Source of the DNA: Micrococcaceae bacterium RIT 802
GTDB taxonomy: Bacteria; Actinomycetota; Actinomycetes; Actinomycetales; Micrococcaceae
Length of the DNA stretch: 64,000 bases
Assembly: GCA_016892645.1 (NCBI GenBank)
Contig: JAFEMX010000008.1
Location: 1 to 64,000 of the forward strand
Reading direction: 5' to 3'
The position numbers and the translations under genes are program-made. The notes beneath the pieces were generated by a model, which made no database searches, was not told where the DNA came from, and worked only from the letters and a program-made list of their open reading frames with translations. Shown here in pieces: positions 7,780 through 19,512 of the stretch; the first letter of the stretch is position 1, and every line of letters starts with the position of its first letter.

Positions 7780-8390
7780 GCAGCTACACGATCCCCAACG
7801 TCGTGGCCCGCAACGCCAACGGCGAGCGCATCATGGACGTCTACTCCCACCTGCTGACGGAGCGGATCGTCTACCTGGGCACGGCCATCGATCCTGGGGT
7901 GGCGAACGCGCTGATCGCCCAGCTGCTGCACCTGGACTCCGACTCCCCCGGCACGCCGATCGACCTGTACATCAACTCCGAGGGCGGCGACCTGCCGTCG
8001 ATGCTGGCCGTCTACGACACCACGCAGTACCTGAAGTCCCCGGTGTCCACCATCTGCGTCGGCCAGGCGATCGGTGCCGGTGCCGTGCTGCTCACCGGCG
8101 GTGCCGCCGGGCGGCGCATGATGCTCCCGCACGCCCGCGTGGTGCTGCACCAGCCCGCGGGCCAAGGGCGCGGCACGATTCCGGATCTCATCCTGCAGGC
8201 CGATGAACTGTTGCGGACCCGCGGTGCCGCCGAGCGGGTGCTGGCCCGTCATACCGGCAAGGACGTCGCGGTGCTGCGCGCCGACACGGATCGGGAACGC
8301 GTGTTCACCGCGGAGGATGCACTCGCCTACGGGATCATCGACGAGGTGCTGGACCGGCAGCTATCGGCTCCCCTGCCGGTGGGCCGTTAG
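7776..8390 (+). CDS. ClpP-like subunit lacking the catalytic serine (ClpR-like)
   Basis: A 204-residue ClpP paralogue read from an ATG overlapping the upstream clpP stop. Fold residues are kept ([47 protein letters not shown]). The active site is not: the serine position of GQAASMGA in E. coli ClpP is Gly100 here ([12 protein letters not shown], codon GGT at 8073-8075), and the Asp position is Glu174. His125 remains. The spacings 100-125-174 equal the E. coli spacings 97-122-171, so the alignment has no gaps. It should be proteolytically inactive, like ClpR of plastids and cyanobacteria, and probably forms mixed rings with the active partner. No frameshift is seen and the frame is well kept, which argues for a real structural role, not decay. 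Confidence 0.92.
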   Translation: MSSYTIPNVVARNANGERIMDVYSHLLTERIVYLGTAIDPGVANALIAQLLHLDSDSPGTPIDLYINSEGGDLPSMLAVYDTTQYLKSPVSTICVGQAIGAGAVLLTGGAAGRRMMLPHARVVLHQPAGQGRGTIPDLILQADELLRTRGAAERVLARHTGKDVAVLRADTDRERVFTAEDALAYGIIDEVLDRQLSAPLPVGR

Positions 8391-8419
8391 GTGGGCTGGC
8401 GGCGGGTGGGCCGAGTCGG

Positions 8420-8845
8420 TCAGGCTGCCAAGGCGAGGACAGGCTGGGAGCCGAGATCCGCCGTCGTGCCCGCGGAGGACCCCCAGGCGGGGGAAGCCAC
8501 GGCCGAGTAGCCGCGTTGACCGGTGGAGGTCAGGACCTGGACCGGTGCCGACGCGTGCAGCTCGGCGGCGACCTGCCAGGTGAGGTCCAGCAGGGTCGTG
8601 CCGAGGGCACCGGCGACGGCGGCGATCATCTCGCTGGAGGGTTCCTTGATGCCGCGTTCAATCTCCGAGAGGTACTGCGGGGAGATGCCGGCGAGCCGGG
8701 CGATGTCCGCCAGGCGGTCCCCCCGGATGGTGCGCAGCAGCCGCAGGCGGCGGCCCAGGACCACGCGCCACAGCGGCTCGGGCCCCCACCGTTCATCGGT
8801 GGCGGGGCGTCCGGTCCGGGCTGTGAAATCGCGGTGCAGGTCCAT
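8420..8845 (-). CDS. XRE/ClgR-PopR-like regulator with SsrA-like C-terminal degron
   Basis: A 141-residue protein. Residues ~22-75 form a Cro/CI helix-turn-helix (LGRRLRLLRTIRGDRLADIA, then GISPQYLSEIERGIKEPSSE). This turn sequence is the hallmark of the ClgR/PopR group, which controls clp genes in actinobacteria. The C-terminus is ...PVLALAA, like the ALAA end of the SsrA tag. ClgR and PopR end in alanines that direct their own destruction by Clp. The gene is convergent with the clpP pair, 29 nt from its end. The ATG at 8845 is preferred; a GTG at 8881 would add 12 residues, and neither has an ideally spaced ribosome-binding site. Probable activator of the clpP operon through the palindromes at 7088-7123. 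Confidence 0.85.
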   Translation of the reverse strand: MDLHRDFTARTGRPATDERWGPEPLWRVVLGRRLRLLRTIRGDRLADIARLAGISPQYLSEIERGIKEPSSEMIAAVAGALGTTLLDLTWQVAAELHASAPVQVLTSTGQRGYSAVASPAWGSSAGTTADLGSQPVLALAA

Positions 8846-8952
8846 GCTCCACCGTAGGCCCGCCCTCCCCCGGCCTGTCACCCCATTCTGCTGCAGGCAG
8901 AGCGGTCCCGTTTTGGGATGACCCGACGTCGTCCGCTACAGTAGTGCAGTCT

Positions 8953-9040
8953 GGTGACGTGTCCGAGCGGCCGAAGGTGCAACACTCGAAATGTTGTTTG
9001 GTGAAAGCCAACGTGGGTTCAAATCCCACCGTCACCGCCA
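8953..9040 (+). tRNA. tRNA-Ser (anticodon CGA)
   Basis: An 88-nt class II tRNA. The acceptor stem GGTGACG pairs with CGTCACC, discriminator G, and CCA is encoded. The anticodon arm is CAACA-CTCGAAA-TGTTG with anticodon CGA, reading UCG. The long variable arm TTGG-TGAAAG-CCAA is diagnostic of serine. The T arm is GTGGG-TTCAAAT-CCCAC. A strong terminator follows at once. Confidence 0.96.
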
Positions 9041-9045
9041 CTGAA

Positions 9046-9096
9046 AAGGCGTCTACATCGTTGAAAACGCAGCGATGTAGGCGCCTTTCGCTTTTC
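9046..9096 (+). terminator. Intrinsic terminator of tRNA-Ser
   Basis: AAGGCGTCTACATCG pairs with CGATGTAGGCGCCTT across a 12-nt loop (15-bp stem, one T-G wobble), followed by TCGCTTTT. It begins 5 nt after the encoded CCA. The remaining ~120 nt to the VapB operator hold nothing I recognise. Confidence 0.85.
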
Positions 9097-9216
9097 CGGA
9101 TTACGTGTTTGAACGCAGTTTGAGCACCACTCGTTGTGATGCAGCGTGATCGAATTGCGCTTCCCACAGATGCTAGTCGGGGACGAAGTAGCATCTGTAC
9201 ATCGCTCGCCGCGGAG

Positions 9217-9236
9217 TTATATAGGGGTCTATATAA
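9217..9236 (+). promoter_or_regulatory. Palindromic operator of vapBC
   Basis: TTATATAG-GGGT-CTATATAA has perfect 8-bp arms. The AT-rich arms could double as a -10 box (TATATA), and the site sits just before the ribosome-binding sequence AAGGAGG (9241-9247) of the antitoxin gene. Autorepression by VapB or VapBC is the likely use. Confidence 0.65.
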
Positions 9237-9251
9237 ACCCAAGGAGGCGTC

Positions 9252-9491
9252 ATGGCCCTCACCTCTATCGACGTCGACCGGGACGAGCTCAAGCAGGCCA
9301 AACAGCTAGCTGGGACCACCTCGAACCGTGAGACCGTTGATCTTGCCCTCCGGACACTGATCGCAGTCCGCCGGCAACCTGCCGCCGTTGAGCGCATCAT
9401 CTCCCGCCGTTTCGAGCCGAGCCAGATCGACGCCCCAACAGTAAGCCCGCCTGCCCAGTCACCTGCGCCTTCTGGAAACGGCGCTGCGTGA
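9252..9491 (+). CDS. vapB: VapB-family antitoxin
   Basis: A 79-residue antitoxin. The N-terminal SIDVDRDELKQAKQLAGTTS is followed by NRETVDLALRTLIAVRRQ, the signature of the VapB RHH family. The Pro/Ala-rich tail (PTVSPPAQSPAPSGNGAA) is the flexible toxin-binding part. An ideal ribosome-binding site, AAGGAGG, lies 4 nt before the ATG, and a perfect palindrome lies just upstream. The stop overlaps the vapC start by 4 nt. This is a lower-GC, isolated module directly downstream of a tRNA gene, a frequent landing site for acquired DNA. Confidence 0.88.
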   Translation: MALTSIDVDRDELKQAKQLAGTTSNRETVDLALRTLIAVRRQPAAVERIISRRFEPSQIDAPTVSPPAQSPAPSGNGAA

Positions 9492-9892
9492 CGACCTACC
9501 TGGTCGACAACAGCATCTGGCAGCAGGCCGGCACCAGTGCCGCTATCGCGCAGCGGCTCAGGGAAATCTCCCCTCAACACCTCATCATCACCTGCCCGCC
9601 CCAGGTGCTGGAGTACTGCCATTCGGCACGATCGCACGAGGAGTACCTGAAGTTCAGAGGGGACATGGACGGGCTGCTGGCTGCATGGGAGCACCCGAAC
9701 GAAACAGCCGCACTCGACGTCCAGCAGGCCCTATGGGCCAACGGGCTGATGCGCGCTGCGGCGGCATTCGATTGCCTCATCGCGGCGTACGCCGTCGCCA
9801 ACGACGCCGTTGTCCTGAACTGCGACCAGGGCTTCGGCTACATCGAGGCTGCCACGGGCGGAGTCGTTCGCCAGGAATACGTCGCAGCATAG
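9488..9892 (+). CDS. vapC: VapC-family PIN-domain toxin
   Basis: A 134-residue PIN nuclease. The acidic residues that bind Mg2+ are visible: Asp7 in YLVDNSIW, Glu42 in VLEYCH, Asp95 in AAFDCLIAAYA and Asp113 in NCDQGFGYIE. VapC toxins cut tRNA-fMet or the sarcin-ricin loop of 23S rRNA; the target here is unknown. The GTG start overlaps the vapB stop (GTGA), so the toxin is translated by coupling. Length and motif spacing are complete, so the toxin is probably functional. Confidence 0.9.
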   Translation: MTTYLVDNSIWQQAGTSAAIAQRLREISPQHLIITCPPQVLEYCHSARSHEEYLKFRGDMDGLLAAWEHPNETAALDVQQALWANGLMRAAAAFDCLIAAYAVANDAVVLNCDQGFGYIEAATGGVVRQEYVAA

Positions 9893-10007
9893 GCGAGGGC
9901 CTGGGAGTCCAGCGCGAGGATGACGCCGGGCGACGACTTCCAGCGCCCGCTTCAGCGCGACGAGTCCAGGCTGGAAGGAACCCGGGCAGAACCTCCCGGC
10001 GGTCGCC

Positions 10008-10343
10008 TTACCGGTCGAGCTTCGCGACCGTGAGCAACAGGACCGAGTCCTCGAGTGCCTCGATGGAGTTCACCCCCGGGGGAACGACGATCAGGTCCTG
10101 GTCCCGCCCTTCCCACTTCTGCTTTTCGGCGACCAGGCAGACGCGCCCCTTCAACACCATGACCGTGGCTTCGCCGGGGTTCACATGGTCGTCCAGCTCC
10201 TGACCGGCGGCGAGCGCGATCACCGTTTGCCGTAGGACCTGCTCATGACCGCCGTAGACGGTGCTGGCGCTGCGCCCGCTGGCCACTCGGTTCGCCGTCT
10301 CCAGGTGCTCGCGCCCCAGCGCGGTGAGCGAAAGCTTCTTCAT
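10008..10343 (-). CDS. Small single-domain cupin protein
   Basis: A 111-residue protein made of one cupin barrel: QTVIALAAGQELDDHVNPGEATVMVLKGRV, then VVPPGVNSIEALEDSVLLLTVAKLD. The usual first cupin motif G(X)5HXH is reduced to DDHVNPGEA, keeping one His and Glu, so metal binding is uncertain. The N-terminus (MKKLSLTALGREHLETANRVASGRSASTVYGG in overlapping parts) is conserved in an actinobacterial family of unknown role. A strong AGGAGG precedes the ATG. The 115 nt separating it from vapC shows no feature. Confidence 0.75.
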   Translation of the reverse strand: MKKLSLTALGREHLETANRVASGRSASTVYGGHEQVLRQTVIALAAGQELDDHVNPGEATVMVLKGRVCLVAEKQKWEGRDQDLIVVPPGVNSIEALEDSVLLLTVAKLDR

Positions 10344-10418
10344 CGTCGACCTCCTGGCGCCATCCTACCTGCCCGATCAAGCCTGTTGTGATCCAGGGCA
10401 CATCAGGGGGGCCGTCGT

Positions 10419-10832
10419 TCAGAGGGAGCCCGGATTCCGCTGGATCATCGCCTGCGCCCGGTGCCACCCCAGCTGGTCATAGAAGGGGGCCACGTCGTCG
10501 TCGCATACCAGGTCGATCGAGTACAGGTGGGCCAGTTCGTCCTGCATCCGCCGCACGAGCTCGCTGCCGATTCCCCGCCCCTGGGTCTCGGGAAGGACCT
10601 CGAGCCAGGGGATGAACGCGGTGGCCACGCCGTCGGAGATCGCCGTGATGAAGCCGACCACCCGGCCCGCCTCCAGCGCCACCAGCGCCCGGTAGCTGCC
10701 GCGCAGCACCTGCAGGTGCTTCTCCGGCGCCGGCGGCGACGGCCACCCGACGAAGAACCCGCCGGCCAGATCAGCGGGGACCAGCTCGGACACGTCGAAG
10801 GTGTAGGTGATGTCCTGTGCCGCGGGTGTCAT
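10419..10832 (-). CDS. GNAT family N-acetyltransferase
   Basis: A 137-residue single-domain GNAT. The acetyl-CoA loop is ETQGRGIGSELVRRM; the preceding strand is AFIPWLEVLP, and the C-terminal strand DLVCDDDVAPFYDQLGWHRA carries the family's Tyr/Phe-Tyr near the catalytic position. It transfers an acetyl group to an unknown amine. The ATG at 10832 is chosen because it gives the complete fold; upstream sequence in the same frame belongs to the PAP2 gene, whose stop lies 11 nt before this start. Probably cotranscribed with the PAP2 phosphatase gene. Confidence 0.85.
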   Translation of the reverse strand: MTPAAQDITYTFDVSELVPADLAGGFFVGWPSPPAPEKHLQVLRGSYRALVALEAGRVVGFITAISDGVATAFIPWLEVLPETQGRGIGSELVRRMQDELAHLYSIDLVCDDDVAPFYDQLGWHRAQAMIQRNPGSL

Positions 10833-10843
10833 GGTCCGTCCTG

Positions 10844-11632
10844 TCAATCGGTGGTCGTGCCGCGCGCGGGGGCCGACAGGCGGTCCCGGCGGACGTGTCT
10901 GACCGTGTGGAACACCCGGTGGGCCAGGGCGACCAGGGCGGCCCACGCCAGGCCGAGGACCCAGGCGACGGCCACGTCGGTGAGCCAATGGTGGCCGAGG
11001 TAGACGCGGCTGAGCCCGATGAGCACGATGTAGGCGGCACACCCGGCGATCATCCATGCCCGGGCCGCCCGTTTCTCCAGTTCCAGGAACCACAGATAGG
11101 CGATGACCGCGATGATGGCGGTGGCGTTGAGGGTATGCCCGCTGGGGAACGAGGGCGAGGACTCGTAGGGCGGGACGGCATCGGCCAGTTCGGGTCGGGC
11201 GCGGCCGATGAGGTTCTTGCCGGCGACCGTCATGGCCAGCGAGCCCAGGGCGGCGGCGATGATGAGCAGCGCCGGACGCCAGGACCGGGAGGAGAACGTC
11301 AGGGCGATGATCGCGACCACGGCGATGATCGGCATGCCGATGGTGCCTCCGGTATCCGTGAACCAGGTGATGGCCGTATTCAGTTCCGGGGATCTCCAGG
11401 TCATGACCCAGGCGAGCAGGGGGTGGTCGAATCCTGCCAGGTCATCGGCTTCCGCGACGCCCTCGTAGATCTCCGCTGCCACGGCGGTCATGACGACGAC
11501 GAAGGCGGCACCGATGGCCAGCGTGATCCACATGGCCCCGTACGGGCCGAGGCAGGACAGGAGGTGCTCCGCCGTCGTCCTCAGTGGACCTGCGGGGCGC
11601 CCTTCCCGTGGGGACGCTGGATGTGGGGCCAT
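10844..11632 (-). CDS. PAP2-family membrane phosphatase
   Basis: A 262-residue integral membrane phosphatase. All three PAP2 motifs are present: KNLIGRARP (C1), PSFPSGHTL (C2, catalytic His) and SRVYLGHHWLTDVAVA (C3). Six hydrophobic segments surround them. The family removes phosphate from lipids such as undecaprenyl pyrophosphate or phosphatidate at the outer face of the membrane. The gene diverges from rlmH with only 17 nt between start codons. TAGTCT lies 6 nt before its ATG, so the transcript is probably leaderless. The GNAT gene follows 11 nt downstream. Confidence 0.92.
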   Translation of the reverse strand: MAPHPASPREGRPAGPLRTTAEHLLSCLGPYGAMWITLAIGAAFVVVMTAVAAEIYEGVAEADDLAGFDHPLLAWVMTWRSPELNTAITWFTDTGGTIGMPIIAVVAIIALTFSSRSWRPALLIIAAALGSLAMTVAGKNLIGRARPELADAVPPYESSPSFPSGHTLNATAIIAVIAYLWFLELEKRAARAWMIAGCAAYIVLIGLSRVYLGHHWLTDVAVAWVLGLAWAALVALAHRVFHTVRHVRRDRLSAPARGTTTD

Positions 11633-11649
11633 GCTGAAAGACTAGTCGC
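11633..11649. promoter_or_regulatory. Minimal divergent promoter (PAP2 / rlmH)
   Basis: Only 17 nt lie between the two start codons, centred on the palindrome GACTAGTC. On the minus strand TAGTCT (11644-11639), on the plus strand AAGACT (11638-11643), each ends exactly 6 nt before its start codon. The two candidate -10 boxes overlap almost completely. No Shine-Dalgarno sequence fits on either side. Confidence 0.5.
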
Positions 11650-12108
11650 ATGACACTGCGCATTCTGGCCATCGGGAAGAAGCACGAGTCGTGGGTGGCG
11701 GACGGGATCGAGCGCTACGGCAAGCGGATGAAGAAGCCCTTCGACGTCTCCTGGCAGCTGCTCCCGCATTCGTCCCGCGAGGGCGATGCGGCCCGGACCG
11801 AGGAATCCGCGCGCATCCTCGCCAAGGTCTCCGCCCAGGACTACCTCGTGCTGCTGGACGAGCGGGGGACGAACATCGACTCCCCCGCCCTGGCGCGGAC
11901 CCTGCAGCGGCCGCTGGACACCTCCCGCACCGTGGTGCTGGTCATCGGCGGGGCCTACGGAGTGGACACCCCGGTGCACCGGCGGGCGGACTTCACCTGG
12001 AGCCTGTCGAAGCTGGTCTTCCCCCACCAGCTGGTGCGGCTCATGCTGGCCGAGCAGTTGTACCGCGCGCAGGAGATCGCCGGGGGGCGGCCGTACCACC
12101 ACTCGTAG
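11650..12108 (+). CDS. rlmH: 23S rRNA (pseudouridine1915-N3)-methyltransferase
   Basis: A 152-residue SPOUT methyltransferase of standard RlmH length. It uses S-adenosylmethionine to methylate pseudouridine 1915 in helix 69 of 23S rRNA. The trefoil-knot motifs are YLVLLDERGTNIDSPALA, VLVIGGAYGVD and FTWSLSKLVFPHQLVRLML, ending in the diagnostic AQEIAGGRPYHHS. It lacks a Shine-Dalgarno sequence and is probably leaderless from the shared divergent promoter. Confidence 0.97.
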   Translation: MTLRILAIGKKHESWVADGIERYGKRMKKPFDVSWQLLPHSSREGDAARTEESARILAKVSAQDYLVLLDERGTNIDSPALARTLQRPLDTSRTVVLVIGGAYGVDTPVHRRADFTWSLSKLVFPHQLVRLMLAEQLYRAQEIAGGRPYHHS

Positions 12109-12175
12109 GGCGGCGGGGCGCCCTCGGCCACGGGAAGGGGCCAACCCGTCGGTGCTTCGGCGTAGGCTTTCAGCG

Positions 12176-17155
<4,980 letters not shown>

Positions 17156-17174
17156 GTCGCCCGGCGGCGACGGG

Positions 17175-17180
17175 TATAGT
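17175..17180 (+). promoter_or_regulatory. Candidate -10 box for the nei gene
   Basis: TATAGT lies 19 nt after the lhr stop and 48 nt before the nei start. The matching -35 position falls in the last codons of lhr and is weak, so nei may be read both from here and through lhr. Confidence 0.35.
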
Positions 17181-17228
17181 GTGACCCACTCCACTTTTCC
17201 GTGAGGCGACGAAGGGACGTGACGGGGC

Positions 17229-18161
17229 GTGCCAGAAGGCGACAGTGTCTACCGTGCGGCGCGCCGGCTCGATGCGGCACTGAGCAATCGGCCGCTGCAA
17301 ACCAGCGATTTCCGCGTCCCGACCTTCGCCACCCTGAACCTGGCCTCCCACACCGTCAGCTCCGTGATCTCCCGGGGGAAGCACCTGCTGATCCGGGTGG
17401 CCGACGTGAGCATCCACTCGCACCTGTCGATGGACGGGCACTGGGATGTCTACGCGCCCGGCGAGCGCTGGCGCGCCCCCGCGTTCAAGGCCCGCTGCGT
17501 GCTCAAGAACGCCGATTTCCAGGCCGTCGGCTTCGACCTCGGTTTCCTGCGCGTCATCCGCACGGCCGATGAACCCGAGGCCGTGGGCCACCTGGGCCCG
17601 GATCCGCTCGGGGCCTCCTGGGACCCCGAGGAGGTGCGCCGCCGGCTCGCGCTGATGCCCGACCGGCCCATCGCCCTGACCCTGCTGGACCAACGCGTGA
17701 TCGCCGGGCTGGGCAACATCTACCGCTCCGAGCTGATGTTCCTGCTCGGCCTGCACCCGCGCACCCCCACCGGGCAGGTTCCGGACATGGACCACCTCAT
17801 CGAGTTGTCCTACCAGCTGCTACACGCCAACAAGGACCGCTCCCGGCGGGTGACCACCACGCCGCCGATGCGCGAGCAGTACTGGGTCTACGGGCGGGCC
17901 GGGCGGGCCTGCCTGCGCTGCGGGGGAACCGTCGAGCACCGCAAGCTCGGCCAGCCCCGCCCCGCGGCCGGGCTGGGACGTCCGCCCGAGTCCCTGCCGG
18001 TCGGGCCCGCGCCCGGACTCGTGCACGACGCGGAGCCGGGGAACCTCCAGCTCAAGCCCCGCCCCCAGCGGATGGCCGCTGGCCCGCACGACCGCGGCAT
18101 GGATATCAACGAGCGCGACGTGTACTTCTGCCCGTCCTGCCAGCCGGACCCGCGCGCCTGA
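17229..18161 (+). CDS. nei: Fpg/Nei family DNA glycosylase
   Basis: A 310-residue base-excision enzyme. The GTG start gives MPEGDSVYRAARRLD, whose Pro2 and Glu3 are the catalytic residues; Nei enzymes remove oxidised pyrimidines and cut the abasic site. The H2TH part has RVIAGLGNIYRSELMFL. The C-terminal zinc finger has cysteines at 228/231 (CLRC) and 301/304 (CPSC). The usual gap between the pairs is near 16-20 residues; here it is 69, owing to a Pro/Gly-rich insert. The VYGRAGRACLRCGG part is typical of actinobacterial Nei2-like proteins. Its place directly after lhr supports a joint repair role. GACGGGG serves as ribosome-binding site. Confidence 0.92.
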   Translation: MPEGDSVYRAARRLDAALSNRPLQTSDFRVPTFATLNLASHTVSSVISRGKHLLIRVADVSIHSHLSMDGHWDVYAPGERWRAPAFKARCVLKNADFQAVGFDLGFLRVIRTADEPEAVGHLGPDPLGASWDPEEVRRRLALMPDRPIALTLLDQRVIAGLGNIYRSELMFLLGLHPRTPTGQVPDMDHLIELSYQLLHANKDRSRRVTTTPPMREQYWVYGRAGRACLRCGGTVEHRKLGQPRPAAGLGRPPESLPVGPAPGLVHDAEPGNLQLKPRPQRMAAGPHDRGMDINERDVYFCPSCQPDPRA

Positions 18162-18228
18162 AGACCGCGCCCGGCGCCCGTCCCTCCTGCCGGCCACGCG
18201 GCACCCCCGGACGTGGGAAACTGAGCGG

Positions 18229-19317
18229 ATGGCCATGCAATCCCCGCTTCCCGTCCGCGACGGCGTCAACGCGACCCGTCTGCGCATCCCCCGCGAGGGG
18301 CCGTGGGCGAGCGTGATGGACTACATGCTCGAGCGCTTCGGCCACGTGGACCCCGAGGGCATCATCCGGCGCTTCCACGATGGCGAGGTTGTCGGCCTCG
18401 GCGCCGAACCGCTGACGCCCACCACGCCGCTGGGCGTGCACGACTTCCTCTGGTACTACCGCAACCTGCCCGACGAGCCGCACCTGCCGGTCAGCGAGAC
18501 CATCCTGTTCCAGGACGAGAACCTGCTGGTGGTGGACAAGCCGCATTTCCTGCCCACCACCCCGGGCGGGAGGTTCGTGCAGGAATCGGCGCTGGTGCGG
18601 CTGCGCAACCGGCTGGGCCTGCCGGACCTGATCCCCATGCACCGCCTCGACCGCGCCACCGCCGGGGTCATCCTCTTCTCCACCAACCCCGCCACCCGCG
18701 GTGCCTACCAGATCCTGTTCGAACACCGCCGGATCGAGAAGGAATACCGCTGCGTCTCGGTGCTGCCCACCGGATGGGGCGAGACGGTTCCCGGCTCCGG
18801 GCACGACGGCCGGGGGCACGACGACGGTGCCCCCGCCGCGGGCGGGCCGCCTGCCGCCTCGGGTCCCGGGCGCCACGGCCAGGACGTCCGCCAGTTCGGC
18901 GGTGAGCATCGTGCCACCGCCGCTGACTTCCCGCTGGAATACCGCAACCGGATGACCAAGGAGAAGGGGTACCTGCTGGCGCTGACCCAACCCGGGGAAC
19001 CGAATGCCGAGACGCGGATCGACCTGCTGGGCACCGGGGTGAGCACCGGCGCCCACGCCGGCACCGCCGTCGGGCTCTTTCGGCTGCGCCCGCATTCGGG
19101 CAAGACCCACCAGCTCCGCGTGCACATGGCGGCCCTGGGCCTGGGCATCGTCAACGACCCGTTCTACCCGGTCCTGCTGGACAAGGCGCCGGACGATTTC
19201 ACCCGGCCGCTGCAGCTGCTGGCGCACTCGATCTCCTTCACCGACCCGCTCTCCGGGGCCCCGGTGACGTTCACGTCGCAGCGCACCCTGGACGAATTCC
19301 CGGGCCCCGTCCGCTGA
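18229..19317 (+). CDS. RluA-family RNA pseudouridine synthase
   Basis: A 362-residue pseudouridine synthase. The catalytic core is in order: ILFQDENLLVVDKPHFLPT, MHRLDRATAGVILF (catalytic Asp of the RLD motif), YRCVSVLP, and the C-terminal RLRPHSGKTHQLRVHMAAL. There is no S4 domain, unlike RluD. A ~55-residue Gly/Ser/His-rich insert (about residues 185-240) splits the core between two strands. The family converts uridine to pseudouridine in tRNA or 23S rRNA; the exact target is not predictable. It follows nei by 67 nt. No Shine-Dalgarno sequence is seen; GAAACT lies 6 nt before the ATG, which suggests a leaderless message. Confidence 0.88.
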   Translation: MAMQSPLPVRDGVNATRLRIPREGPWASVMDYMLERFGHVDPEGIIRRFHDGEVVGLGAEPLTPTTPLGVHDFLWYYRNLPDEPHLPVSETILFQDENLLVVDKPHFLPTTPGGRFVQESALVRLRNRLGLPDLIPMHRLDRATAGVILFSTNPATRGAYQILFEHRRIEKEYRCVSVLPTGWGETVPGSGHDGRGHDDGAPAAGGPPAASGPGRHGQDVRQFGGEHRATAADFPLEYRNRMTKEKGYLLALTQPGEPNAETRIDLLGTGVSTGAHAGTAVGLFRLRPHSGKTHQLRVHMAALGLGIVNDPFYPVLLDKAPDDFTRPLQLLAHSISFTDPLSGAPVTFTSQRTLDEFPGPVR

Positions 19318-19473
19318 CCCCGCCCACGTGTCGCCGGTGTTACCTCCATTCGGCTGAGGTAAACGGCCATGTGGGGATCACAATCCGGCCACAGCCTCGT
19401 GGAGGGCGCGTCGGCGTCCCTCAAGCCAGGTGCCTCATTGGGTACGCTTGGAGTGGTGGTGTTGGGAGGAATC

Positions 19474-19487
19474 ATTGCCAAGGCAAT
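19474..19487 (+). promoter_or_regulatory. Short palindrome before the coiled-coil membrane protein gene
   Basis: ATTGCC-AA-GGCAAT has perfect 6-bp arms and lies 25 nt before the downstream ATG, in the putative 5' leader. TACGCT (19443-19448) upstream could be a -10 box. The rest of the 195-nt gap shows nothing. Confidence 0.3.
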
Positions 19488-19512
19488 CAGCGGTTGAAGG
19501 GGATTCCACGTC

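Noticed and set aside
11786-12175. An N-terminal extension of lhr into rlmH
   Set aside because: It would overlap rlmH for 320 nt, has no helicase sequence, and a -10 box lies 7 nt before the ATG at 12176.
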